13,449 nucleotides of DNA from assembly GCA_910583755.1 (NCBI GenBank), contig CAJTZO010000047.1:1-13449 (forward strand). The letters are read 5' to 3'. Numbering within the stretch: position 1 is the stretch's first letter; each line of letters begins with the position of its first letter. The notes below the pieces were generated by a model that saw only the letters and a program-made list of their open reading frames with translations, was not told the origin of the DNA and ran no database searches. This document shows, piece after piece, positions 7,116 through 13,277 of the stretch. The stretch comes from an uncultured Clostridia bacterium. Lineage in GTDB: Bacteria > Bacillota > Clostridia > Lachnospirales > Anaerotignaceae. The position numbers were made by a program, and so were the translations under genes.

Positions 7116-8477
7116 TGTGTCAGTGTCATCCAGTAATTCTTTTGCTTTTATCATAATGGCACATTCTATTCTTTTACGCTGCATTTTACAACCAATTTCA
7201 TAAGGTTTTAAAATATCGCCATTTTCCTGATAAGCATTTGCTGCACAGCCACCACTGCAATAAAATTTTGCCCAACACTCTTTGCATTCTTCTTTCGCAT
7301 ATACATTGCACTTTGAAAAAGCTTTCCTTTGTTCTTGGTTTACAACACCTTCATACACCGTACCCATTCTAAACTCTGGCATTCCTACAAACTGATGACA
7401 AGGGTATAACTCTCCAGATGGTGTAACTGCAAGATATTCTGTACCAGAACCACACCCTACCAAACGTTTCATCACACAAGGTCCACCACTTAAATCAATA
7501 TTAAAGTGGAAAAAATGAAATCCATTTCCTTTTTTATTTCTTTCATATACTTCTTTTGCTAATTTTTCATATTCCTCATAAATTTGTGGTAGTTCTTTTT
7601 CGGTAATGGCATATGGCATATTTTGCTCTGCTACCACTGGCTCTACAGAAATTTGCTGAAAGCCTAAGTCTGCCATATGAAGAACATCTTGACAAAAATC
7701 AAGATTATATTTTGTAAAAGTTCCTCTAATATAATAATCCGTTTGCTTTCTGCTTTCTGCTGCCTTTTGAAATTTTGGCACAATCACATCATAACTACCT
7801 TGTCCACCAGCACGTGGTCGCATGTTATCGTTGATTTCTTTTCTGCCATCTAAACTTAATACTAAATTATGCATATTTTCATTGATAAATTGCTGTTTTT
7901 CTTCATCTAATAAAATACCATTTGTGGTAATGGTAAAACGAAATAATTTTTGATGTTCTTTTTCTAATTCTCTACCATATGCCACAATCTCTTTGACAAC
8001 ATCAAAATTCATCAATGGTTCTCCGCCAAAAAAATCCACTTCTAAATTTTTGCGAGAACCAGAATGCTCTACTAAAAAATCAAGTGCTTTTTTTCCTACT
8101 TCTACACTCATCAATTCTCTTTTTCCATGATATTCTCCTTCTTCTGCAAAGCAATATTGACATTTTAAATTGCAGTCATGTGCTACATGAAGGCAAAGTG
8201 CTTTTACAACAGTGTCATGCTTGTCCAACATAGGTAATACTTGCGCATAATCATCTTCTGTATAAAGCATACCTTCTTTTTCTAAAATAGATAATTCTTC
8301 TATTGCTTCCTCTATTTGTTCCATATCATATTGAGGAAATTTTAACTGCAAAGCATTTTTAGGCACTTCTTTCCAACTATCTGCTAAATCATAAACAATA
8401 TCATCTACGACATGGATAGCACCACTATTGACATCTATTACAATATTTACACCATTTTGGCGAAATTTATGTATCAT
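7107..8477 (-). CDS. scfB: SCIFF peptide maturase, radical SAM/SPASM thioether-forming enzyme
   Basis: This cytosolic iron-sulfur enzyme uses S-adenosylmethionine to form radical thioether cross-links in the ScfA peptide (ranthipeptide class; the characterised relative is CteB). The 456-residue protein has an N-terminal peptide-recognition region (about 1-90), then the radical SAM cluster motif C102-x3-C106-x2-C109, the GGEP motif (151-154), and a C-terminal SPASM domain. The SPASM domain binds auxiliary clusters through cysteines including C334, C342, C360, C398, C401, C407, C411 and C430. I chose ATG at 8475-8477, eight bases after GGAGG; a longer reading would begin inside the hairpin at 8520-8550. 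It follows scfA by 89 bases across that hairpin. Length and cysteine pattern are complete, so it should be functional. Confidence 0.96.
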   Translation of the reverse strand: MIHKFRQNGVNIVIDVNSGAIHVVDDIVYDLADSWKEVPKNALQLKFPQYDMEQIEEAIEELSILEKEGMLYTEDDYAQVLPMLDKHDTVVKALCLHVAHDCNLKCQYCFAEEGEYHGKRELMSVEVGKKALDFLVEHSGSRKNLEVDFFGGEPLMNFDVVKEIVAYGRELEKEHQKLFRFTITTNGILLDEEKQQFINENMHNLVLSLDGRKEINDNMRPRAGGQGSYDVIVPKFQKAAESRKQTDYYIRGTFTKYNLDFCQDVLHMADLGFQQISVEPVVAEQNMPYAITEKELPQIYEEYEKLAKEVYERNKKGNGFHFFHFNIDLSGGPCVMKRLVGCGSGTEYLAVTPSGELYPCHQFVGMPEFRMGTVYEGVVNQEQRKAFSKCNVYAKEECKECWAKFYCSGGCAANAYQENGDILKPYEIGCKMQRKRIECAIMIKAKELLDDTDTLS

Positions 8478-8510
8478 TTGTTTTTCCTCCTCTATTATTT
8501 TTATTATCAC

Positions 8511-8550
8511 ATAAAAAGAAAGGCTATTTTCTATCATGGAAAACAGCCTT
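8511..8550 (-). terminator. Intrinsic terminator/attenuator between scfA and scfB
   Basis: On the minus strand AAGGCTGTTTTC (complement of 8539-8550) pairs with GAAAATAGCCTT (8520-8531). This gives 12 pairs including one G-U, a seven-base loop, and then TCTTTTTAT. It starts 16 bases after the scfA stop and ends before the scfB ribosome binding site. A leaky terminator here would give more precursor than maturase mRNA. Confidence 0.8.
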
Positions 8551-8566
8551 CTTGAATGACTCTTGA

Positions 8567-8707
8567 TTATTTTTGTTCACAGGACTGATTTGCTACGGTA
8601 CAAGATGTTTTACAAGCTGACTGACAAGAAGTTTGACATTCTCCACAGCCACCAGTTGCGATTGTTTTTTTCAACATTTTTGTATTTAATGTTTTTATAT
8701 GTTTCAT
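8567..8707 (-). CDS. scfA: SCIFF (six cysteines in forty-five residues) ranthipeptide precursor
   Basis: A 46-residue peptide beginning MKHIKTLNTKMLKKT, with exactly six cysteines at 21, 24, 28, 32, 36 and 43 (spacing C-x2-C-x3-C-x3-C-x3-C-x6-C). This is the SCIFF family signature, a RiPP precursor whose cysteines are cross-linked by a dedicated radical SAM enzyme, here ScfB just downstream. Residues 1-18 act as leader. The segment around C32-KTSCT37 matches the region where, as I recall, the studied homologue carries its cross-link between a Cys and a Thr five residues on. ATG at 8705-8707 follows GGGAGGA by seven bases, and a promoter with an extended -10 lies upstream. Proposed roles in the family include signalling; the role here is unknown. 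No protease or dedicated exporter gene is adjacent apart from secDF. Confidence 0.96.
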   Translation of the reverse strand: MKHIKTLNTKMLKKTIATGGCGECQTSCQSACKTSCTVANQSCEQK

Positions 8708-8745
8708 GCAATAATCCTCCCTTAAAATTTTTATAAATTTGTATC

Positions 8746-8774
8746 ATTATAGCATGAAATATTCTATTTGAAAA
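8746..8774 (-). promoter_or_regulatory. Promoter of scfA, extended -10 type
   Basis: On the minus strand a perfect TATAAT (complement of 8746-8751) is preceded by TGC, giving an extended -10. At 17 bases upstream is TTTTCA (complement of 8769-8774), which matches four of six -35 positions. It would start RNA about 30 bases before the scfA ATG. Confidence 0.7.
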
Positions 8775-8797
8775 TAGTAATCTTAAAATTTTTTTGT

Positions 8798-8845
8798 TTT
8801 CTTTCGCTTCCTTGAAAGAAAGTTTAGCAAAGAACTTTAACAATT
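8798..8845 (+). repeat. Partial copy of the intergenic repeat, upstream of scfA
   Basis: TTTCTTTC (8798-8805) pairs with GAAAGAAA (8814-8821), then GTTTAGCAAAGAACTTTAAC follows. The block TTGAAAGAAA...CAAAGAACTTT matches parts of the copies at about 9004-9030 and 13317-13332. The stretch 8708-9203 has no gene: it holds the scfA promoter, this piece, plain A/T-rich DNA at 8846-8964 where I see nothing, and copy R1. Confidence 0.6.
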
Positions 8846-8964
8846 ACACACAAATATTGAACAAAATCCTTTGCAAAACAGCAACAGAATCCCATTGGAA
8901 AGGCTTATTCTATTCAAAATGAAAAATTAAATACTAGGAATAACAAAGTTTCAATACGAAAAAT

Positions 8965-9192
8965 TCAGCTTGTTAATAAACCTTGAGGTTTAACGCCTAA
9001 TTCTTTCTTGAAAGAAAAATCAAGGAACCTGAATGCGAAACTAACATTTCACTAAAGTTTTTTGTCCAACTTTTTTTTAAAAAAGTTGGTGGGTGTGGGT
9101 GAAACCCACAAAAAAGACTTTATTGATATACTGAATTTCTGTTTTAGTTTTTTTCAAAAAATTTATAAAGTTTTAGAAAAAAATTCTCAAGG
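8965..9192 (+). repeat. Intergenic modular repeat, copy R1, with inverted CCTTGAG ends
   Basis: In order it contains TCAGCTTGT (8965-8973), CCTTGAGG (8981-8988), TTCTTTCTTGAAAGAA, GCGAAAC-TAAC-ATTTCAC (9035-9052), the palindrome CCAAC-T8A6-GTTGG (9066-9089), and the hairpin TGTGGGT-GAA-ACCCACA (9094-9110). The same blocks in the same order make up the copy at 13278-13449. On the right side, CTCAAGG (9186-9192) is the inverted form of the CCTTGAG at 8981-8987, so 8981-9192 has inverted ends. No open reading frame or target-site duplication is visible. Confidence 0.75.
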
Positions 9193-9203
9193 TCTTATAT
9201 CTT

Positions 9204-9632
9204 TTATTTTTTCATATTGATTCCTAATATACCACCTACACCACCACCTGCTGCTGCTAAAAGTAACATCAAACCTTTAGAACCCATAATGCCAAATCCG
9301 CTACCTGCTACCCCATCTAATAAAAATAATATCACACCGTATGTAATACCTGCTAGTATTCCCCATAAAATTCCTCTTGCTTTGGCACATCTTGCCCAGT
9401 CAAAGCCTGCAATCCCAGCAGAGATTACGGTACAACATAATGCTACTAAAGGTATTTTTTCCTCCGTTACATCTGTATAAGTTAAAAGAATACCATATGT
9501 AATAAAAATAATACAAGTGATAGCATAAGCTATTATCATACCCTTTAGCATACATAATATTTGACTGTCCCCGATTTCCTTTTTTACTGCTTCTCTTTTT
9601 TTTATGTTTTGTTTTTTTTCTTTTTTTTCCAC
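9204..9632 (-). CDS. TIGR04086-type four-helix membrane protein, function unknown
   Basis: A 142-residue membrane protein resembling the small YrzE/TIGR04086 family found across Firmicutes, whose function is not known. Residues 1-23 are strongly basic (many Lys) and should face the cytoplasm. Four hydrophobic helices follow at about 31-52, 61-79, 88-107 and 119-138; the third and fourth are glycine-rich (GILAGITYG and AAAGGGVGGILG). I chose the GTG start at 9630-9632 because GGGAGGG lies six bases upstream; a longer reading from ATG 9645 has that site inside the gene and none before it. It precedes scfA on the same strand but is separated by about 500 non-coding bases and the scfA promoter. 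Its stop is 12 bases before a CCTTGAG repeat end. Confidence 0.8.
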   Translation of the reverse strand: MEKKEKKQNIKKREAVKKEIGDSQILCMLKGMIIAYAITCIIFITYGILLTYTDVTEEKIPLVALCCTVISAGIAGFDWARCAKARGILWGILAGITYGVILFLLDGVAGSGFGIMGSKGLMLLLAAAGGGVGGILGINMKK

Positions 9633-9685
9633 AATGTTCCCTCCCATTTTTCTACTATTTTATGATAGGCAAAAAAAGAATATGA

Positions 9686-9714
9686 TTGAAAAAAGTATCA
9701 AAAAATGTTACACT
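9686..9714 (+). promoter_or_regulatory. Promoter of the PHP-ybaK unit
   Basis: TTGAAA (9686-9691) is followed after 17 bases by TACACT (9709-9714), 36 bases before the PHP-gene ATG. Both hexamers match four of six consensus positions and the spacing is ideal. It lies in the divergent gap next to the TIGR04086-type gene. Confidence 0.6.
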
Positions 9715-9750
9715 ATTTTAAATTGATAATTTTAGAAAGAAGGAAGGCAT

Positions 9751-10608
9751 ATGATAGACCTTCATACTCATTCTTACTATTCTGATGGTACTTTTTCTCC
9801 GGAAGGTCTTGTGATAGAGGCAAAAAAAAGAGGATTACAAGCCATTGCTTTAACAGACCATGATACCATAGATGGTTTAGCATTCTTTCAACAAGCTGGT
9901 CAAACCTATCAAATAGAAACCATTACAGGGATTGAATTTGCAGCACAATATCATCGTTTTGGCGAACAAGAAATTCATATTGTTGGACTGGGATTTTCTC
10001 CTGATGCAAGTGTCTTGCAAGAACAAATGAATGCTATTGTGACCGCTCGAGAAACTCGAAATCAGAAAATGGTTTCTGCACTAAACAAACTAGGATTTCC
10101 TATTTCTTATGAAGAAATACAGCAAAATGCTGGTGGAAATATCGTAACAAGAGCACATTTTGCTAATGTTTTAGTCCGCAAAAAAATTGTCAAAACAACA
10201 AAAGAAGCATTTGACAAATATCTTTCTGCAAATAAGCCTGCCTATGTAGAAAGAGAAATTTTAACTCCAAAGCTTTGTATTGAAACCATACAAAAAGCAG
10301 GTGGTGTTGCTGTATTGGCACATCCAACATTATATTATATGGATGATGCACAAATAGAACTACTTGCAGAAGAACTCAAAAGAGATGGTCTTACTGCCAT
10401 AGAAGTACAATATTCTTCTTATTCCACAGAACAACGTAACAAAATAATGCAAATAGCTGATAAAGTTGGTTTATTCTATAGTGGGGGCAGTGATTTTCAT
10501 GGTGCAAATCGTCCTAATGTACAACTTGGAGTAGGAAAAAATAATTTGAATATCCCTTACGCTTATTGGCAAGCACTGAAACAACAATGTCATTCATATT
10601 ATCTATAG
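9751..10608 (+). CDS. PHP-domain metal-dependent phosphoesterase (YciV/RnmAM-like)
   Basis: A 285-residue cytosolic enzyme of the PHP superfamily, in the branch of short YciV-like proteins. Characterised relatives hydrolyse nucleotide 3'-5' bisphosphates, AMP, or the 5' ends of small RNAs; which of these applies cannot be told here. The metal-binding residues are all visible: H5 and H7 (DLHTHS), D12, D36-H37-D38 (TDHDT), E62 (GIEF), H76, H136, H191 (LAHP), and D248 with H250 (SDFHG). An inserted helical region lies between about 85 and 170, typical of this branch. The ATG at 9751 is preceded by AAGAAGGAAGG. The gene ends 17 bases before the ybaK-like gene, so they form a likely operon. Confidence 0.92.
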   Translation: MIDLHTHSYYSDGTFSPEGLVIEAKKRGLQAIALTDHDTIDGLAFFQQAGQTYQIETITGIEFAAQYHRFGEQEIHIVGLGFSPDASVLQEQMNAIVTARETRNQKMVSALNKLGFPISYEEIQQNAGGNIVTRAHFANVLVRKKIVKTTKEAFDKYLSANKPAYVEREILTPKLCIETIQKAGGVAVLAHPTLYYMDDAQIELLAEELKRDGLTAIEVQYSSYSTEQRNKIMQIADKVGLFYSGGSDFHGANRPNVQLGVGKNNLNIPYAYWQALKQQCHSYYL

Positions 10609-10625
10609 GAAGGAAGTATTTTATT

Positions 10626-11108
10626 ATGTCTATCGAAAAAGTAAAAGCATATTTTGAACAATTTGGGAGAGAAAAAGATGTAATTGAATTTGAAACATCT
10701 TCTGCCACCGTCGAATTAGCAGCAGAAGCAGCACATGTTATTCCTGCTCGTATTACCAAAACATTAGCATTTCAATCTGGTGATAGTTGTATTTTAATTG
10801 CTACTGCTGGAGATGCAAAAATAGACAACAAAAAATTCAAGGCAGAATTTTCTATGAAAGCAAGTATGCTTTCTCCTGATAAAACACTTGACTTGACAGG
10901 ACATGCTATTGGTGGTGTTTGTCCTTTTGCTGTACCTGAAACAGTGAAAACATATGTAGATGTTTCTTTAAAGCGTTTTACAACTGTATTTCCTGCTGCT
11001 GGCAGCAGTAACTCTGCGATTGAACTCACTTGTGATGAATTATTTGAATATGGAAAATGTGAAAAATGGATTGATGTTTGTAAAGGTTGGGAAGAAACAG
11101 AAATCTAA
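10626..11108 (+). CDS. YbaK/EbsC-family aminoacyl-tRNA deacylase
   Basis: A 160-residue single-domain protein of the YbaK/ProX family. These hydrolyse mischarged tRNAs, classically Cys-tRNA(Pro) or Ala-tRNA(Pro), as free-standing editing factors in the cytosol. The family signature GHAIGGVCPF lies at 92-101. A lysine placed like the catalytic one is K45 in ARITKTL, and DAKIDNKKFKAEF (63-75) is the usual central motif. I chose ATG at 10626; GGAAGGAAG (10608-10616) lies nine bases before it, whereas the longer reading overlaps the end of the PHP gene and has no site. The substrate amino acid is not determined by sequence alone. Confidence 0.92.
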   Translation: MSIEKVKAYFEQFGREKDVIEFETSSATVELAAEAAHVIPARITKTLAFQSGDSCILIATAGDAKIDNKKFKAEFSMKASMLSPDKTLDLTGHAIGGVCPFAVPETVKTYVDVSLKRFTTVFPAAGSSNSAIELTCDELFEYGKCEKWIDVCKGWEETEI

Positions 11109-11184
11109 TCTATTTTATAGGATTGCAATATAACAAAATTTGTAACATACTTTATAAATCTAAAACATGAAATGGAGAAAAGAC

Positions 11185-11613
11185 ATGAAAATATCTACAA
11201 AAGGTCGTTATGGCATCCGTCTTATGCTTTGTTTAGCATTACAATATAAACAGGTAGGACATATTCCCCTAAAAATGATTGCACAACAACAAGAAATTTC
11301 TGAAAAATATTTAGAACAAATTATTAATCCTCTTATGAAAGCAGGATTTGTAAAAAGTTTTCGAGGCGCACAAGGAGGATATACTTTGATTAAAGAACCT
11401 TCTGATATTACAGTGGGTGATATTTTGCGTACACTAGAAGGTTCTCTTTCCCCTGTAGACTGCTTAGAACATCCAAACTGCAAACGTGCTGATGTTTGTG
11501 CTTCTCTTTCCCTATGGCAAAAAATTAAAACTGCTGTTGATGATGTGGTAGATAACACTACATTAGCTGATTTGGTAGTAGAATATCATGAAAAGAATCA
11601 AGTGGAAATTTAA
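11185..11613 (+). CDS. Rrf2-family transcriptional regulator with IscR-like Cys cluster
   Basis: A 142-residue DNA-binding protein. Residues 1-65 form the winged helix typical of Rrf2/IscR, starting MKISTKGRYGIRLML, with SEKYLEQIINPL as recognition helix and FRGAQGGYTL as wing. C93, C99 and C105 are spaced C-x5-C-x5-C, as for the [2Fe-2S] ligands of IscR, so redox or iron-sulfur sensing is likely. The position of the IscR histidine ligand is not His here (residue 108 is Leu). ATG at 11185 follows GGAG by seven bases; the longer reading is unlikely. The 76-base gap after the ybaK-like gene contains a partly symmetric TAACAAAATTTGTAA (11131-11145) that could be an operator. No cysteine desulfurase or isc gene follows: the next gene is on the other strand. 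Confidence 0.93.
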   Translation: MKISTKGRYGIRLMLCLALQYKQVGHIPLKMIAQQQEISEKYLEQIINPLMKAGFVKSFRGAQGGYTLIKEPSDITVGDILRTLEGSLSPVDCLEHPNCKRADVCASLSLWQKIKTAVDDVVDNTTLADLVVEYHEKNQVEI

Positions 11614-11656
11614 AATAGTTACCTTATCATAAACTTGACAAAAGTCAAAAATTTCT

Positions 11657-11689
11657 GGAGGAACTTTTCTCAAAAGAAAAAGTTCCTCC
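11657..11689. terminator. Strong hairpin between the convergent Rrf2 and histidine kinase genes
   Basis: GGAGGAACTTTTCT (11657-11670) pairs with AGAAAAAGTTCCTCC (11675-11689) around a four-base loop, with one extra A. On the minus strand it is followed by AGAAATTTTTG and on the plus strand by AAATTTAC. Neither T-tract is ideal, so it may be a terminator of moderate strength for either gene. It occupies the 153-base gap together with a small GTTGTTA/TAACAAC inverted repeat. Confidence 0.55.
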
Positions 11690-11766
11690 AAATTTACACT
11701 TTACTTTGGTTGTTACAGAGCAAGTGCCTAGTGAATCGTTAACAACACAGCAAAAAAATTTTTATC

Positions 11767-13188
11767 TCAAGGTTTTTTATCTGCCAATTTCAAAGAAAAC
11801 AAAAAAGTTGTTCCTTTCCCTTTTTCACTTTTTACACCAATATTTTCTCCATGCGCTAATAAAAATTCTCTTACAATGGAAAGCCCTAAACCACTTCCTG
11901 TTTTATCTTTTCCACGTGAACTATCTACTTTATAAAATCTATCAAAAACATATTTTACATCTTCTTCATTAATTCCCTTCCCATAGTCTTTTACACTAAC
12001 CAATAACTTTTTATTCTCTTTTAACGCTGTTTCAATTTCTATCCTTTTCCCTTCAGTAGAAAACTTAATGGCATTATCTACTAGATTATAAATAACACGT
12101 GCAATTTTATCTTCATCTGCTTCTACAAAGGTTTCTTTTTCTGCAAAAATAGCATCAATTTTAATATCTTTTTGTTGTAGCTGTGGTTCTAAACGTTCAA
12201 TGCTTTCTCGGATTAAATCATTAATATTAAAACGTGTTTTTTCTAATGTAATGGTACTTGTTTGTGCTCTACTTAATTCTACAATATCATTGGTTAATTT
12301 TGTCAACCTTTTGGTTTCTTCTAAAACAATATTCAAATAATGTTCTTGTTTTTCATGGGGTATGGTTCCATCTAATATGGCACCTAAAAAGCCCTGTATG
12401 GAGGTTAAAGGGGAACGTAAATCATGGGAAACATTCGCAATAAAATCCCTTCTTACTTTTTCATATTTATCCAAACTTTCTGCCATATGATTAAAGCTTT
12501 CTGCTAATTGTCCTACTTCATCCTCACTGTTAATTTCAACTCTTTGTTCAAAATTCCCCCCTGCAATTACCTTTGCTGCCTCATTCATCTGCAAAAGTGG
12601 GCTACTAATTCTTTTACTAAAAATATAAACAAATATCATTCCAATTCCCATAATTGCAGTCAAAATAAAAAAGCCCATTTGATACATTCCTTGCAAAGAA
12701 CGTTCTATTTCCAGCATAGAAGTACACATAAAAATACCTGCAATCTGTTCTGTTTGTAAAGGGTATCCTACTGTTAATACAGGGTCATCAAACATTCCAT
12801 TGATTTTTCCTTCCAATGATACAATTTGTCCATCTAATACACTATCCATCACATTTTGATTGGTAATGGTCTGTCCAATCCAAGCATCATCAATTCCTGG
12901 TGAAGCTAATACTACAACACCATTTTTATCAATAAAAAATATACTTGCTGACATATAATCTTCCAGAACTTGTAATTCATAAGCTAAATTACTTAAGTCT
13001 CCTGTAAAATATGCCCTTTTATACTCTTTCGAGATTTTCATCCCTTGATTGATTAAATCTTCTTTTGTTTCATCCATATAATGTTGTGTATATACTAAGG
13101 ATAATACCATACCTAGCAGTATAAAACTAGCAAGAAGCGTTCCAACATAGAGTAAAAGCTGTTTTGTAAAAATTGATTTTATTTTCAT
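11767..13188 (-). CDS. Membrane sensor histidine kinase (Cache-like sensor, HAMP, HisKA, HATPase)
   Basis: A 473-residue two-component sensor. Residues 9-34 and 170-192 are the two membrane helices. Between them about 135 residues form an extracytoplasmic Cache/PAS-like sensor domain (FFIDKNGVVVLASPG and VGYPL are typical). A HAMP linker spans 193-245. The HisKA domain has its phospho-accepting H255 in NVSHDLRSPLTS. The ATPase domain has N-box Asn 368 and 372, G1 DYGKGI (401-406), F-box DRFYKVDSSRG and G2 GSGLGLSI (431-438). All catalytic elements are present. I chose ATG at 13186-13188, nine bases after GGAGG; a TTG two codons earlier is too close to it. The stop (TGA) is part of a CCTTGAG repeat end. 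No response regulator precedes it; a repeat does. Confidence 0.95.
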   Translation of the reverse strand: MKIKSIFTKQLLLYVGTLLASFILLGMVLSLVYTQHYMDETKEDLINQGMKISKEYKRAYFTGDLSNLAYELQVLEDYMSASIFFIDKNGVVVLASPGIDDAWIGQTITNQNVMDSVLDGQIVSLEGKINGMFDDPVLTVGYPLQTEQIAGIFMCTSMLEIERSLQGMYQMGFFILTAIMGIGMIFVYIFSKRISSPLLQMNEAAKVIAGGNFEQRVEINSEDEVGQLAESFNHMAESLDKYEKVRRDFIANVSHDLRSPLTSIQGFLGAILDGTIPHEKQEHYLNIVLEETKRLTKLTNDIVELSRAQTSTITLEKTRFNINDLIRESIERLEPQLQQKDIKIDAIFAEKETFVEADEDKIARVIYNLVDNAIKFSTEGKRIEIETALKENKKLLVSVKDYGKGINEEDVKYVFDRFYKVDSSRGKDKTGSGLGLSIVREFLLAHGENIGVKSEKGKGTTFLFSLKLADKKP

Positions 13189-13209
13189 TTTCAAATTCCT
13201 CCAAATTAT

Positions 13210-13237
13210 TTGCTTTTCCCCAAAAACATAGTATACT
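13210..13237 (+). promoter_or_regulatory. Candidate plus-strand promoter running into repeat R2
   Basis: TTGCTT (13210-13215) and TATACT (13232-13237) are 16 bases apart. A ribosome-binding-like AAAGGAG follows at 13254-13260. The only nearby in-frame start is TTG 13271, which stops after 11 codons inside repeat R2. The -10 lies in a palindrome (TAGTATACTA), so it could also serve the histidine kinase on the minus strand, though no good -35 exists there. Confidence 0.4.
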
Positions 13238-13277
13238 AAATAAAGTGAACAAGAAAGGAGATAGAAACTATTGTTTC

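Noticed and set aside
8478..8537. A 20-codon N-terminal extension of ScfB
   Set aside because: It would start inside the terminator-like hairpin without a ribosome binding site, while ATG 8475-8477 has an excellent one and the usual SCIFF-maturase N-terminus.
8610..8843. A 77-codon minus-strand reading overlapping scfA in another frame
   Set aside because: It has no family resemblance and no ribosome binding site, and it overlaps the scfA promoter and the SCIFF gene, which has a complete signature.
9086..9100. G-rich GTTGGTGGGTGTGGG as a G-quadruplex
   Set aside because: Only three G-runs of two or more are present before the sequence turns A- and C-rich, and the G bases pair better in the ACCCACA hairpin.
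8965..9192. R1 as an insertion sequence or CRISPR array
   Set aside because: There is no transposase reading frame, no regular spacer-repeat pattern and no visible target-site duplication; only a non-coding repeat can be supported.
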